Positions 9,232 to 22,200 of a stretch of DNA of 64,000 nt are shown piece after piece. Numbering within the stretch: the stretch's first letter is position 1; each line of letters starts with the position of its first letter. The position numbers were made by a program, and so were the translations under genes. Source of the stretch: Daucus carota subsp. sativus (lineage: Eukaryota; Streptophyta; Magnoliopsida; Apiales; Apiaceae); the NCBI RefSeq assembly GCF_001625215.2, contig NC_030385.2:31831598-31895597 (forward strand), given 5' to 3'. Under the pieces are notes generated by a model that did no database searches, had not been told where the DNA came from, and saw only the letters and a program-made list of their open reading frames with translations.

Positions 9232-10595
9232 ATGATTAAGATAAGAGGCAAAAGGAGCCGACGAACTCCCAAACAACTTCCCCCTCTTTCATGTGATCCT
9301 AACCCAAAACCATCGTTTCCCATAGCATCTGCTGTCAAAGTTGTTTCAAGTGAAGACCTTCTAATTCAGATCCTGTTGCATGTCCCATTGAAGGCACTAA
9401 CTAGCTTTAAATCTGTATCTAAACACTAGTTATCACTCATTACTAATCCACACTTTGTTCATCTTCGTCATGCTCTCTTCCCCTCTGCATCTTCCTTCTT
9501 CTTCCGCCTTCCCTGCCAATTGACAAGCACCCCAGAGTACCAGTTCATCCCTCTTGACCACGGAGGTGAATGCCCGACCCCCTTCAAAACTCTTGATTTT
9601 GTTCCTGAGCCATATATGCGTACTGCATATGTTTTCCAGGAGTTCAATTTTGTTCCTGAGACATATGCAAATAAAACTCTATATGTTTTACAGTCGTGCA
9701 ATGGCCTACTGTTGTGTTTTAACTATGGGGCACCTGAAGTGGGGAAAGTATATTATGTGTACAACCCCACCACCGCAGAATTTGCCATCCTTCCTCCAAT
9801 TAGACCTGAACAACTGAACATTGTTTATAGTATGAGTCTAGCATTTGATCCAAAAAAGTCACCTTACTACAAAGTTGTTTGTATTGGACGCCCTGCAAGG
9901 GTTAGTGAAGATTTTCAGATTGGGATTTATTGTTCTGAAACTAGGTTTTGGAGAGTATCTGGTCAAACTTCTACCCCACCAGTTTTTTCCCATCTCACTC
10001 GGTGTGTATACTGGAATGGTTCTCTTCACTGGTGGGATAGTTCTTACGATCAGAGTTTTGGGGAAAATGAGCCATATGCTTTCTACTTCAAAGTTGATGA
10101 AGAAATACTAGAAAAGCTGCCAATTCCTAAGAATCAGAATGGCATGGAGTACTGGCAAAAGCAGGAGAGTGGTTGCCTTTGTGCCGATTGTGCTGATAAT
10201 CCTTATTTTGGAGAGTCTGCAGACAGTTTGCATTTAGTTTCAGTCAATCCTGATTTCTTGTTAAATGTTTATGAGATGGCAAAAGATTATTCAGGGTGGT
10301 TTTTGAAGTATCAAGTTGATCTATCTGCCATTCCTAAAAATTTCCCGAGATAAAGATGTACAACAAATACTGTGCTCATGCATTTGCTATACTTTCATAT
10401 GTGTGGAGAGGAAAAGGAGAAAAGGCTGCATCTTTCGTAATTTTGCAGATACGTTATAAGATTGTCCGTTACAACCTCGTGGATAAAAGTATGGAGTTGC
10501 TGTTTGAATTGTCATCAACTAGCTGCTTAAATGATGAATATCATTTAAATTCAGTACTTCTGTTACCATACATAAAGTCTCTTGCTTCTGTGTGA
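9232..10595 (+). pseudogene. F-box protein 3, broken copy
   Basis: Close paralogue of copy 2 with a TATA box at 9173-9180 and start MIKIRGKRSRRTPKQL. Two lesions are visible. The conserved Trp codon of SVSKHW is TAG at 9427-9429. One base is missing in an A run just before 10345, so KNFPR runs into TAA while the true continuation (MYNKYCAHAFAILSYVWRG... to SLLPYIKSLASV) is in the next frame. Otherwise the associated domain is complete and even keeps the Cys-rich insert (CLCADCADNPYFGES). It also has a private near-repeat, FVPEPYMRTAYV / FVPETYANKTLYV. Lesions are few, so it was probably lost recently. Confidence 0.85.
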
Positions 10596-10599
10596 TTAT

Positions 10600-11000
10600 T
10601 GGTGCGCGATCAGGTTTAACTAATTGTAATGTATGATTTGATTATTGTTATGCACTTTTCCAAGTTCAGTTGTATTTGAATTCTCACAAAACAAGAATGA
10701 TCCCTGGTTCCAAGTTTAGTACTCCGTATAAGGATGTAAGATGTGCAGTCAAATAAAACTTTTTGAATTTTCATTTTTGGCAGTTATCTTGGTGAATTTC
10801 ATATACTTTGTTTGAATGATAGGAGGATAAGCCTTTCTTTTGCAATTCTTAGGTTTAATGTATTTTTAAATGAAAAGTACAATATTTACAACAAACAGCC
10901 CACAAAAACTGAATAGTAGTACCAAAATTTTCACAAGTCAACCAGCTTAGAAGACTAGAGGCAAAGTGTGTTCTGGAATTCTCAGAAGGTTCACTATCAG
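10600..11000. other. Intergenic between F-box 3 and 4
   Basis: The 3' flank of copy 3, similar in words to the 3' flank of copy 2 (TTTTCATTTTTGGCAGTTATC occurs after both), so the duplicated unit includes downstream DNA. Then the promoter block of copy 4. Confidence 0.45.
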
Positions 11001-11103
11001 TTTGTAAAGAAGAGTATGCTGCAATCTTTGCCAAGACAGAGAGACAGTATGTATATAAAAATGGAGCAAGTTTTTATACACAATATCACTTCAACACATA
11101 ATC

Positions 11104-12407
11104 ATGGAATCATATGTGGTTAAGCTAGGAGCTAAAAGAAGCCGAACATCCAAACAACCTTATCCCTTTTCACGTGATCTTAAACTGAAATCTTCCTCTC
11201 CGATAGCATCTGCTGCCAAAGTTGCTTCAAGCGAAGACCTTTTAATCCAGATCCTGTTGCATGTCCCTGTTAAGACACTTCTCAACTTCAAATCTGTAGG
11301 TTATCTCTCATTACTAATCCACACTTTCTTCGTCTTTGCAACCCTCTTTCCCCCTCCCCCTCTGTCTCTTCCCTCTTCTTCGCCAGCTCCTCCTCCTGCA
11401 GAAGCAACCCTGACTACCAGTTCATACCTCTTGATGTCAATGATAAATGTCTGGTCCCCTTCAAAACTCTTGATTTTACTGATGATCCTCTAGGTTCAGG
11501 CATAGCTGTTCTACAGTCTTGCAATGGCTTACTGTTATGTGCTAGCTATAGAGCACGTGAAATCAAGCGTACCTATTATGTGTACAATCCCACCACTAAG
11601 CAATTTGCTACCCTTCCACAGATTAGACATGAATGTTCAAAATATGTTTGTGGTATGACCCTAGCCTTTGATCCTATAAAGTCGCCTTTCTACAAAGTTG
11701 TTTGTCTGAGACGCTCTGAAAAGTCTCGTCAGCTTTTTCAGATTGAGATTTATTCATCTGAGACTCTCTCATGGAGAGCCTCAGGTGAACCTTTTACCGC
11801 ACCAAAGCATACTGAATTCCAAAATTCTATATACTGGAATGGTTCTGTTCACTGGTGGAACGGTTCTTTTCACTGGTGGAATGGCTTTACCAACCATGGT
11901 TGTTGGAGGATGGACACACATACTTTGTACTTCAAAGTTGATGAAGAGAGTCTAAAACAATTGCCAATTCCTAAGAAGCAATACGCTTACTATCATGTAG
12001 CTTCTTATGTTGGAGAGTCCGAGGGTCATTTGTATCTTGTTGAAGGAGATTCTGATTTCAACCGTCTATTCAAGGTGTATGAGCTGGCAAGAGATTTTTC
12101 AGGGTGGTTTATGAAGTATCAAGTTGATATGTCCGAGGTTACTAATGTTTTTCCAGAGATGATGAAGAAAAACCCCTTCCACGGGTACACATTAAAAATC
12201 ATTTCACTTGTGAGGAAAGAAAAAGAAGAAAAAGATGGCTCTTTCTTGGTTCTGGAGATACCTGGTGGTCAGATTATCCATTACAACCTTGTGGATAAAA
12301 GTGTGAAGAAGCTGTGGGAATTTCCTCCGGGCCACAAGTTTTACAATGATAATTGTTTAAGGCATGTTTTGGCCTTATCCTACATCGAGTCTCTTGCTTG
12401 TGTGTGA
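11104..12407 (+). pseudogene. F-box protein 4, 10-bp deletion in the F-box
   Basis: The start MESYVVKLGAKRSRTSKQ and a TATA box at 11052-11060 fit the family. Within the F-box the 10 bases found in paralogues between TCTGTA and GGTTATCTCTC (coding SKHW) are missing at about 11298/11299. The first frame therefore runs out of family after FKSV, and everything downstream is intact in another frame: LSLITNPHF..., YQFIPLDV, SCNGLLLCASYRARE, VYNPTTKQF, to YIESLACV. One lesion only. A protein of about 275 aa could start at the first downstream ATG (11578) and would be an associated domain without an F-box. The motif WNGSVHWWNGSFHWWNG is an in-frame duplication shared with copy 5. Confidence 0.82.
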
Positions 12408-12409
12408 TT

Positions 12410-13250
12410 ATACTGTGATCCGGTTTCAGTAATAAGTTGTTATATATGCAGAGATTGTTACTTTGCAGTAGTATGTCATAGGGGATGTAATATATTCTCT
12501 ATAATTTTGTAATCTTTCTGTACTATCATTTACAAATTGAAGAGAATAAATAATTTTGTTAATAAAAACGGAAATAAAGAGTGGATTTCCCCTTGAAGAA
12601 CAAATTTACTCAGAAATAAACCAAAAAGATTAAGTTTAAGAATACCTACTAAATGCAAAGAAATCAGTGACACTAAATTGCAACTTTTCAGAATTCAGTG
12701 AAACTGTTAAAGGGCCAAGTAACCAGCAACTAATCAAACCACTGATTGTGAAAAAAAAAATACATCAGGGTTGTGTAAATTGTCCCAATTCACTTCTGCT
12801 TTCTATGAAAGAACACAGAAATTAATAACTCTATCATTGCACTTGATCGAGCATTACTTCAGCTAGACGATCAAAGATTCACATACCAAATATTCGTCAC
12901 GGTTCGTTTCTGCAACCCTGTTCATCACAGCTCACTGATTCATAATATGCTTCACATTGTTTAGGAGTAAATTAGCATATTGATTATATTATACAGATAA
13001 GATAATATGCTAACAACCTGAGATTTTGGCACAATTATTTTAATAATTAAGATCATATGCTAACTCAAGCTTTTAGTAGAATTAGATTACTTAAATATAT
13101 TAACATAAAATTATAGCAAGTTGTTAAAAGTCAATTGGCTTATAAAATATGATAGAACTAGTTGAGTTGAAAGCTTCATTGATGAGCAGACCTGAGGTGA
13201 AGTGTGCTCAGGAATTTTCACATGTTAGGTAGGTTATTTAATAAAAACAT
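12410..13250. other. Intergenic between F-box 4 and 5
   Basis: AT-rich, with no recognised gene or transposon. The promoter block of copy 5 begins at its right end. Confidence 0.35.
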
Positions 13251-13358
13251 ACTTATAATCAGGAGTACACTGCAAGTCTTGATAATTGCTAAGTGTATAA
13301 ATATGGAGCAAGTCTTTATATTACACATCACTTTTAACATATAATCTTGGAATTAATC

Positions 13359-14549
13359 ATGATTATGAAAGGAGCCAAACAAAGTCGTATATCCAAACAA
13401 TTTTCTCCGGTTTCATGTGATTCTCATCTGCAAACCTTAAGAGAATCTGCTGTCAAAGTTGCTTCAAGCGAAGACCTTCTGATTCAGATCCTGTTGAAAG
13501 TCCCCATCAAGGCGCTTATGGGCTTCAAATGTGTTTCAAAACAGTGGTCATCTCTCATTACTAATCCGCACTTTGTTCATCTTCGTAGCCCTCTACCGTC
13601 GGCATCTTCCCTCTTTTTCATCAGTTCCACCCGCAAACGAAAGAACCCTGACTACCAGTTCATTCCTCTTGATGTTGGCGATGAATGGCGGACCCCCTTC
13701 AAAATTCTTGACTTCATTCATGACCCTTTAGGCTCAGGCATATCGGTTTTACAGTCTTGCAATGGCCTGTTGTTATGTGCTAGCTTTCGAGCACATGAAT
13801 TAAGTCGGAGATATTATGTTTATAACCCCACCACTAAGCAATTTGCTATCCTCCCTCAAATTGGAAGTCAATATGCAGAACATGTTTGTGGTATGAATTT
13901 AGCCTTTGATCCTGTAAGATCGCCTTATTACAAAGTTGTTTGTGTTAGACGCGTTGGTAATCTGTTTCAGATTGAGATATACTCATCTGAAACTCAATTG
14001 TGGAGAGTCTCTGGTAAACCTTTTACTGCACCAGAGTATACAGAATTCCAAAATTGTATATATTGGAATGGTTCTGTTCACTGGTGGAGTGGTTCTTTTC
14101 ACTGGTCGAATGGTATCATCTACGGTGGTCACTGGAGAGACGTGCCATATACTTTGTACTTCAAAGTTGACGAAGAGAGTCTTGAAAGATTGCCATCACC
14201 TAAGAAGCCAAACTACCTAGTACCTAAGTATGTTGGAGAGTCTGAGGGTCACTTGCATCTTGTTGAGTTTAAATACACTATTTTATTAGATGTTTATGAG
14301 ATGGCAAGAGATTACTCTGGCTGGTTTGTGAAGTATCAGCTGGATCTATATGCAATTTCTAATGTTTACCCCGAAATAATCAGGGAGAATAAAACCTATG
14401 CATATCATATAATTTCACTATTGCGGAAAGGAAAAGAAGAAGAAGAAGATGGATCTTTCTTGGTTTTAGAGATAGTTGGTGGTAAGACTGTCCGTTACAA
14501 CCTTGTGGATAAAAGTGTGGAGAAGCTATGGGAATTTGCTCCAGGTTAA
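13359..14549 (+). CDS. F-box protein 5, C-terminally shortened
   Basis: Single-exon gene, 396 aa from the ATG at 13359 (MIMKGAKQSRISKQ), with TATAAATA at 13296-13303. F-box and associated domain are complete and close to copy 1, with the WNGSVHWW duplication of copy 4. The frame ends at TAA 14547-14549 where paralogues have a Tyr codon (GY/HKFYND). In the same frame the text continues as KFYNDDCIRKVYGLPYIESL and ASV to a second stop at 14619-14621. The protein therefore lacks the last 24 family residues after the Tyr position. Because the loss is only at the very end, the protein may still work; it could also be early decay. Confidence 0.75.
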   Translation: MIMKGAKQSRISKQFSPVSCDSHLQTLRESAVKVASSEDLLIQILLKVPIKALMGFKCVSKQWSSLITNPHFVHLRSPLPSASSLFFISSTRKRKNPDYQFIPLDVGDEWRTPFKILDFIHDPLGSGISVLQSCNGLLLCASFRAHELSRRYYVYNPTTKQFAILPQIGSQYAEHVCGMNLAFDPVRSPYYKVVCVRRVGNLFQIEIYSSETQLWRVSGKPFTAPEYTEFQNCIYWNGSVHWWSGSFHWSNGIIYGGHWRDVPYTLYFKVDEESLERLPSPKKPNYLVPKYVGESEGHLHLVEFKYTILLDVYEMARDYSGWFVKYQLDLYAISNVYPEIIRENKTYAYHIISLLRKGKEEEEDGSFLVLEIVGGKTVRYNLVDKSVEKLWEFAPG

Positions 14550-14869
14550 AAGTTCTATAATGATGATTGCATAAGGAAAGTATATGGACTACCATACATC
14601 GAGTCTCTTGCTAGTGTGTAATTGATAATGTAAAATCTCAAACATGAGGTAGAATTACCTTGTTATGTTGCTGGTAGATGGGATTTGACTTATTCTAAGG
14701 ATGGAAAATCCCAGTTTCAGGTTTACTACAAGTATATGAGATCATTGTGGTACATATATATGTGAGACATTTTATATTTATTTGATGTAGCTTGGGAGAT
14801 TGAATGATTTTTCCCTGTCGATAAATAGTTCAGGGAAATCACGTCAACAGCTCGTAGATAAATTTTGAT

Positions 14870-15365
14870 TTAAATGTCAAAGTTGCTTCAGGCCAAGACC
14901 TTCTGATTCAGATTCTCTTTTTTATTTTTGCTAATTAAATATATTAAAGAAATTTATTCAAGAGAAATATATCAAGTGGAACTTCTCTTGTATGTTCCGG
15001 TGAAGACACTTATTAATGATCCTTCAGGTTTAGGCATATCTGTTTTGTCCATGGTGATCCTGGAGACAAGAGCCCTACACTTTGTATTTCAAAGTCGACG
15101 AAGAGAGACTAGAACAACTGCCAATGCTGCCATGTTAGCGTGTAGCTTCTTATGTTGGAGAGTCCGGGGGATATTGCATCTTGTTCAAGTTCATTCTGAT
15201 TCAAATTGTGTGTTTGTTGGGTATGAGATGAAAAGAGATTAATCAGGGTGCTTTGTAAAGTATCAAGTCAATCTATCTGCGATTCCAAATGTTTTTCCTG
15301 AGATGACTAAAACCAACCGCTACAGCTATGGTTACACATATAATGTAAGAAGAGGAAAATAAGAG
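14870..15365 (+). pseudogene. F-box gene relic B
   Basis: NVKVASGQDLLIQIL near 14874 is the F-box start. An AT-rich insertion follows, then LLYVPVKTLIND, DPSGLGISVL, TLYFKVDEERLEQLPM, a VGESGG-like piece, and KYQVNLSAIPNVFPEM. These are in different frames with large internal deletions. It marks the right edge of the F-box cluster. Confidence 0.75.
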
Positions 15366-15369
15366 GCTT

Positions 15370-16265
15370 TGTGTAAAGTTGAATAAGCTCCCACTGTGTG
15401 AGAAAACAAAAACATTATAAATAAGTTGGTTTGGTTTACGATCATAAATAATTATACTGATGGCGCAAAAAATGAGAAAGCTATAAAATTTCTATCCTCT
15501 ACGTTGCCAATTTAATTTAATAAATTTAAGAAATATAAATTGACAATAAGGGTTATGTTCTAGAGATAATTGTTAGAAAGAGATTCTAATATTAGTTAGG
15601 GTTCTGCAACACAACTACACATGAAAAAAATTATATTTTTAAATTAATTTTGAAGACAACGATGCAAAAATACGTGTATTTAGATTTAGATCCTAAAAAA
15701 CTATGAAAAATATAAAATTTTAGTGGTTTTATGATTTTATTTTAAGCGTTCTCTCTTGAACGCAACACTTAACGATAAATCGAGATTGTTCAGTATAATA
15801 TTTAAAATAAATATGTTATAATATGATGAAATGAAAAATATATGATAATTGAGACCAATATAGAAAAACGTATGACCAAATACTTTTTAACAAGAAAATT
15901 TCTTGTTACACGCACGACAACATCATCCAGTAAATTATTAATAATATATAAATTTTGATGAGTAATTAATATTATTAAGTAATTAGTCAAAATTATTGAT
16001 GAATTAAATATAAAAATACAATTAGAGTTTTTTTATCCCAAGCAAAAGCAATTTTGCAAGTTTTGACAAGCAGCCAGAGAGACTCAGAGATGATAATAAA
16101 CTGCACAAATAGCATATTTGTGTGTTTATTTAAGTGCAGCTTTTAATCTTCTTCTTCAGTGATCACATATTAACATCTGCGTAAACTCTTAGTACAAAAA
16201 TCACACTTGATCTACATACAAACCTATAGATACATGTGTGTATGTATACATAACTTAGTTACAAA
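15370..16265. other. Intergenic and 5' region of VPS34
   Basis: AT-rich spacer with no recognised gene. The last part (from about 16100) is the likely promoter and 5' leader of VPS34. Confidence 0.4.
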
Positions 16266-19200
16266 ATGAGTGGGAACGAGTTCCGATTCTTCTTATCGTG
16301 CGACATCAATCTCCCCGTTACTTTTCGAATCGATAAATTAGAAGGCAAGTTTTCTTCTAAATCTTCCCCTAATTCAGGTTCGCTCTTAACCTAATTTGAT
16401 CGTCCAATTCTTCAATTTTGTCCTTTTATTTCACAATAGTTGTATTATTTATCCACTTTTTTGTATTCTTCGTATTAGTTGATTTCTCGCTACTAATATC
16501 TAATGTTTACTTCTACGATTAGCTCACAGTGAAAATCAAGTCTTAAATTCGTTTGTTGTATAGTTGTATCATTGATTCAGTTGTTATGTTCTTCGTAACT
16601 AGTTGATAGGTGGACATGAAAGATTATTTGTTTACTAGTATAGTTGGCTCGGAATGGAAGCAATCGAGGCCTAGAATTTGTTTGACATTTAGTTGTATGA
16701 TCTAGAGTTATTATATTCTCCGTAAGATGGATAGTTATATATACTTAAGTTCTAATTTGTTTGTTTATTAGATAGCTCATAATTCGAAAGCTGCGGATAG
16801 AGTATTTATTTCTACATGTTTACTGTAACTGTTAGAAATGATTAAAAAATTGAATAGTTTGAGAGCTATTGTTGGAATGAATAATTTTGTCATGCGTACT
16901 TACCTTTGCGAGTTGGGATTATAGTTTTAGCTTTGTATGAAGTTTACGGTAGGTTTTTCTTTGTTTTTGATGAATATTTTTGTTTATATAGCCAATGAGA
17001 ATGGTACGGTAGAGGATAGGAAAGGGGAGGTCTATGTTGAGTGTGCGTTATACATCGATGGTGCTCCTTTTGGGCTTCCGATGAGAACAAGGTTTGTCAG
17101 CATGACCTTATTCATGTCTCTGTTTAAAATGTATACTATTTCATTATCTATATTATGTTGTTTTGCATTTATTGGTTTTCTCTTTAATGTCTACTTCTGT
17201 GCCATGCCTAACAAATACCCTGGTCTATGTAGTTTACACCACCTTGTTGTGCCATATTGGGTTTTAATATCTATTAACAATGACTAAATACCAGGTTAGA
17301 GTCCCCAGGGCCATCATATTGCTGGAATGAACTCATCACTTTGAGTACAAAATACCGGGACTTGACGGCCAACTCACAACTTACATTAACAGTATGTACT
17401 TCCTAGAATAGTATGTGTATTATTTGGGTAGATTGAGGCTCTTTGGTTATTATATGTCCGTTTTGCATGATTAGTTCACCTGCACAAGCATCATTTTGAG
17501 AATTATATCAAGTGATAGTACATAAATGGACAGCACTTTGTCCTCAAGCCAAGCTCTAAAAATTCGACAAGATTATCTTATTATACTTTTCTACTACCTC
17601 TAATTGGGGCGAGCATCTTGTGAATTACTAAAGTAATATTTCTGGTTATAGTAGTTTACTGGCTATTATACTTTATTGTTCACTTGTTTCCCAGGAATAA
17701 AGTAGTAGTGGATTTTGTGCATCCATCATAAGCCACCAAAACTAACTGCTTAAACAGAATCTTGAAAAGCATATAGCTCGTAACCTCCGTTAAAAGCTAG
17801 GTTAAGAACTTTTTAGAGAAGCAGATACATCAATTTCAGTGCTTGGATTCTTTTCAGCAACCAGTCTGACCATCTATTGGTGCCCCCTCCCCCTGCGTCT
17901 ATTTCCTCCCTTTTTGGTCATATAACCGTTTATTATTGTAAGTATCTCTCTAGGCAGTTCGACAGTAAGCAAATTAAGCCGATACAAACGGGGGCTTGGT
18001 AAAGACGATAATGGTATCCTTTAACTTTCTTTAATAGGAACTTGTGTTTGAAGTACAATGCCTTTTTCTTGATATTGCAGGTTTGGGACGTTTCGTGTGA
18101 GAAAAATGAGGGTTTGATTGGTGGAGCTACGATTCATCTTTTTAACATGAAAAAACAGCTCAAAACAGGGAGACACAAGCTTAGGCTTTGGCAAGGAAAA
18201 GAGGCAGATGGATCTATTCAAACCACTACTCCCGGAAAGGTTTGCGATTAGGACTTCATTAGCGGTTTTATATAAACTATACTTGTTCTGTTGTAATAAG
18301 TTCTGTTATATTATATATAATCTTTTTGCTTATTTGAACCTTCTGAAGGTTCCCAAGGAGGAGCGTGGGGAGGTGGAGCGTTTGGAAAAGCTTGTGAATA
18401 AGTATGAAAGAGGACAGATTCAACGAGTTGATTGGCTGGACCGCCTCGCATTCAAAGCTATGGACAAAATTAAGGAACGTGAAAACAGTAAAAATGGGAG
18501 TTCCCATCTTTACGTAGTTGTTGATTTTAGCAGCTTTGAACATCGAGTTGTTTTTCAGGTAAACATACTGTCCTGTTGCCAAGAGATTATGTATATATAT
18601 GCTCGGAACAGAGGTCGGCTTTTATAGTTTGCTGTACATCATTGCTGTATATAATTGCCCTATATTGTGACAATTGACATGGTGTAGCTCGGTTTGATAT
18701 CTAGGAATCAGGAGCAAATTTCTTAATACCCTCTCCTTTAGCGTCAACTAATGAACTGGTTACAGTTTGGGATCCAGAAGTGGGAAGGATTAATCCCTCT
18801 GAACATAAACAACTAAAGCTTGCTAGGAGTTTGACTCGTGGCATCATTGATAGGGATCTCAAACCAAGCTCTACTGAAAGAAGGTACGAGTAGATTTAGG
18901 TTCAATATGGCTTTTCCATTATGACTGCTTGTTTTTTATGTTTGCATGCTTTGGGCCTACTGATCATACTTTGGTATCTTATTTGAAAGTACTGATAAGC
19001 TGCCTGAAGTACAAAAGTGAAGTCCTTTTGTAATAAAGCTAACAAATGTTCCCAACTGAAATCGTTTTTCAGAAGTTAATTTTTCTATGCCTAATTGAAA
19101 GATAAATATATGAACTTATTCTAGAACTTTATTATGGGTCCCCAAAGCCAATAATAACGATAACCCACTTGGAACCTTTCTGTAAATGTCCTGCATTAAT

Positions 19201-22200
19201 GGAAGGCCTAGTTAACTGTAGGTAACTTTTCCCTCAAGTGCCACTGTTATTACAACAACTAATGCTAATAGTAATATCCATATCATTTAAGCATTCGAGG
19301 CCTTCCTGGCATCCTTCTACACTTCATGAAACACAAAGTCCTCAGGGTGGATTAATAATATCTGGAAAACTGCACTTGAGCAAATCCTCATCCTTCGTGG
19401 TCGTGGTAGCATTACACTACAGCTTTTCCACTGGGTTGAGAGCTGGTGAACTACCTTATACTTTTTTACATGCTCCTTGATCCAATTATTTCAGAGGAAG
19501 CGTGTTATAAATCCCCTTATAAAGTTATATGAGGAAGTTGTTGCTACATCTTTTTTTCTACTGTGGACATGGTTGATAGGATGAGCCCTATCTAAGTTAA
19601 TTGAAAGCCTTAACTAAAGATTTATATAATAATCAACATTCCTACAATATAAAACCCAAAATAGGTTTTGATCTTAACTTGTGCCTTCCTTGTCAAAAGT
19701 TCAATTCTTATTTTTGGCACAAAAATTTTATTTGGACCTACCTCCGGGTACCTTTGTGACAGCACGGGCCTGTTAGTAGTCATATTGTGCATTGAAACCT
19801 AAAGGTTGGAGTAAATTTTGTGCAAATGGCTAATTAGTCTACCTCAGTCAAAATAAACTCTATCCTCAGCCTTGCAAATATGGGTAATTAGTATACCTTA
19901 GAGTCAAAACAACCTTATTCAGCCTTTTCATTTTGTTTTAAGTAAAAATTTTATTTTTGTTTTTTTTTCATTTGCAAATGTATATGCTGTTTACAGGTAG
20001 CAATGCTTAATTACTTATCTAACTAATAATCCTTAACTTCTTGGATTTTAGGTCAATACAGAGAATAGTGAAATACCCACCCACACGAACTTTGAATGGA
20101 GATGAAAGGCATCTTTTGTGGAAATTTCGCTTTTCGCTAATGTCGGAAAAAAGAGCTCTCACAAAGTTTCTTCGATGCGTTGAATGGAGTGATGTTCAGG
20201 TTTTAACAAGTTACTGATGTTTAATTTGTATTATTTATTAATTTTACAGTATATATAGTGTGAACTTAATGATCGGTAAATGATTTTTAGTCTGTGTATT
20301 TCGTTTAATTTGTTGATGTAAACGATCCTATCTTATCAACATGTTTCTATATTGTAGATCATATTTACTACTCGCTAATTAGCAGCTGGTTTAGTCTTCT
20401 TATACTGTGAATATAGGCTTTTATACACTGTAATTTATCAAGTCGACTATGTTTTGCAGGAAGCGAAGCAGGCAATAGATCTGATGGGTAGGTGGGAAAT
20501 GATTGATGTCTGTGATGCATTGGAGCTTCTATCTCCTGTATTTGAGAGTGAAGAGGTGAGTGTTTCACCTGTACACTCCTTGCATGTATGTTGCAAGAAT
20601 AATTTATAATTTACTTGTGATGTCATAATTAATACAAATATGAATTTGGTGTCAGCTACTGATATATTAAGGTTTTACAGAAATTACGTGTAATAGAAAT
20701 ATGTGCAATACAGGTCCGTGCATATGCTGTTAGAGTTCTTGAAAGAGCTGATGATGAAGAGCTACATTGTTACTTACTTCAGTTGGTACAAGCTCTTAGG
20801 TTTGAGCGCTCTGATAAATCTCGCCTTTCTCATTTCCTTGTTCAACGATGTAGGCTTCTTCTCGTCTGCTGGTGACTTCCAAATTGTATTTTTCAATAGC
20901 ATCATGGTTATGATTGATATATCTGCAACTTCTTGCAGCCTTGCGCAATATTGAATTGGCCAGCTTTCTCCGTTGGTATGTTGCAGTGGAACTTCATGAT
21001 CCTACATATGCGAAACGTTTCTATTGCACCTATGAAATATTGGAAGAGAATATGATGAAGGTGACTCTTTATTTAAATTCTGTTCAGTTTAGTGATACCT
21101 CTATATGTGATTTCATCACTATGACATGCACATCTGATATTAAGATGATAATGTAAAGTTACCGTTTTTTTTAAAGGGGTATACATGAATATTAAAATAG
21201 ACTTTGTGCCCGTTTTTCTGTTCTTACAAGTAATCTTTGAGTTCTAATTGTTTATAAGATTATTATCGGACTGATTCATAAGAAGTGAATATCATTTACT
21301 TGTGAATTACAAGTTAAATATTGAGAGCAGTAAATTTATACTTATTTCATTTACTTATTGTGATTTGTAACTTGACTTCATAGAAATGAATGTGATTTCT
21401 TCCAAAGGTAACTTCTAGTACTTTATTGATATTTTATTGTTTTTTATATATTTAAGTTACATTACTACTAATAAAGTTATCCGAACAGATAGTAATATAT
21501 AAGACCAAAAATGTGTTTTATTTATAAGTATAAAAGTAACTTTAAGGTGAAAACTGAAAAGTAACTTTCTATAGTAACCTATGCATGTTGTATATCTACT
21601 CTATTCTCATAGGCATTGCTCCTCAAATTAGTGGGCATCTCAGATGGATATGGAAAAGCAGCAGTGACTAGTCTATGTATATATAGCATTATAGCTAGTT
21701 AATTATAATTATTGAGGAAAATAATTACTTCGGCCAATAATATGTATCTGTAGTGTAATTTCATCCTCAACTTTGAGTGATTACTAATGCCTTGCAAACA
21801 GTTGGGAGGAAATGAAGATGAAGATGGATACAAGTTGTGGCAGAGTTTGGTGCGTCAAACAGAATTGACAGCGCAGTTGTGTTCTATTATGAGAGATGTA
21901 AGAAATGTTCGAGGTGGAACTCAGAAGAAGATTGAAAAGCTTAGACATCTTTTATCTGGCCTCTTGAGTGAGCTTACGTATTTTGAGGAGGTACTTCCAT
22001 TAACTCTTCAAATGATGCCTGAGTCAGCTTACATTGCATGTATCTACTGTTATCACTAGATTCCATTGAGATTCTATATTAATATACTTAACTATTGCCA
22101 GCCGATTCGGTCACCTCTCGCTCCCAGCATTCTAATTGCAGGAATCATTCCCTCAGAATCATCAATATTTAAAAGTGCACTGCATCCTTTGCGTCTAGCT

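Noticed and set aside
13347-13358. Upstream TTG as start of F-box 5
   Set aside because: Not an ATG. The ATG at 13359 aligns with the paralogue starts.
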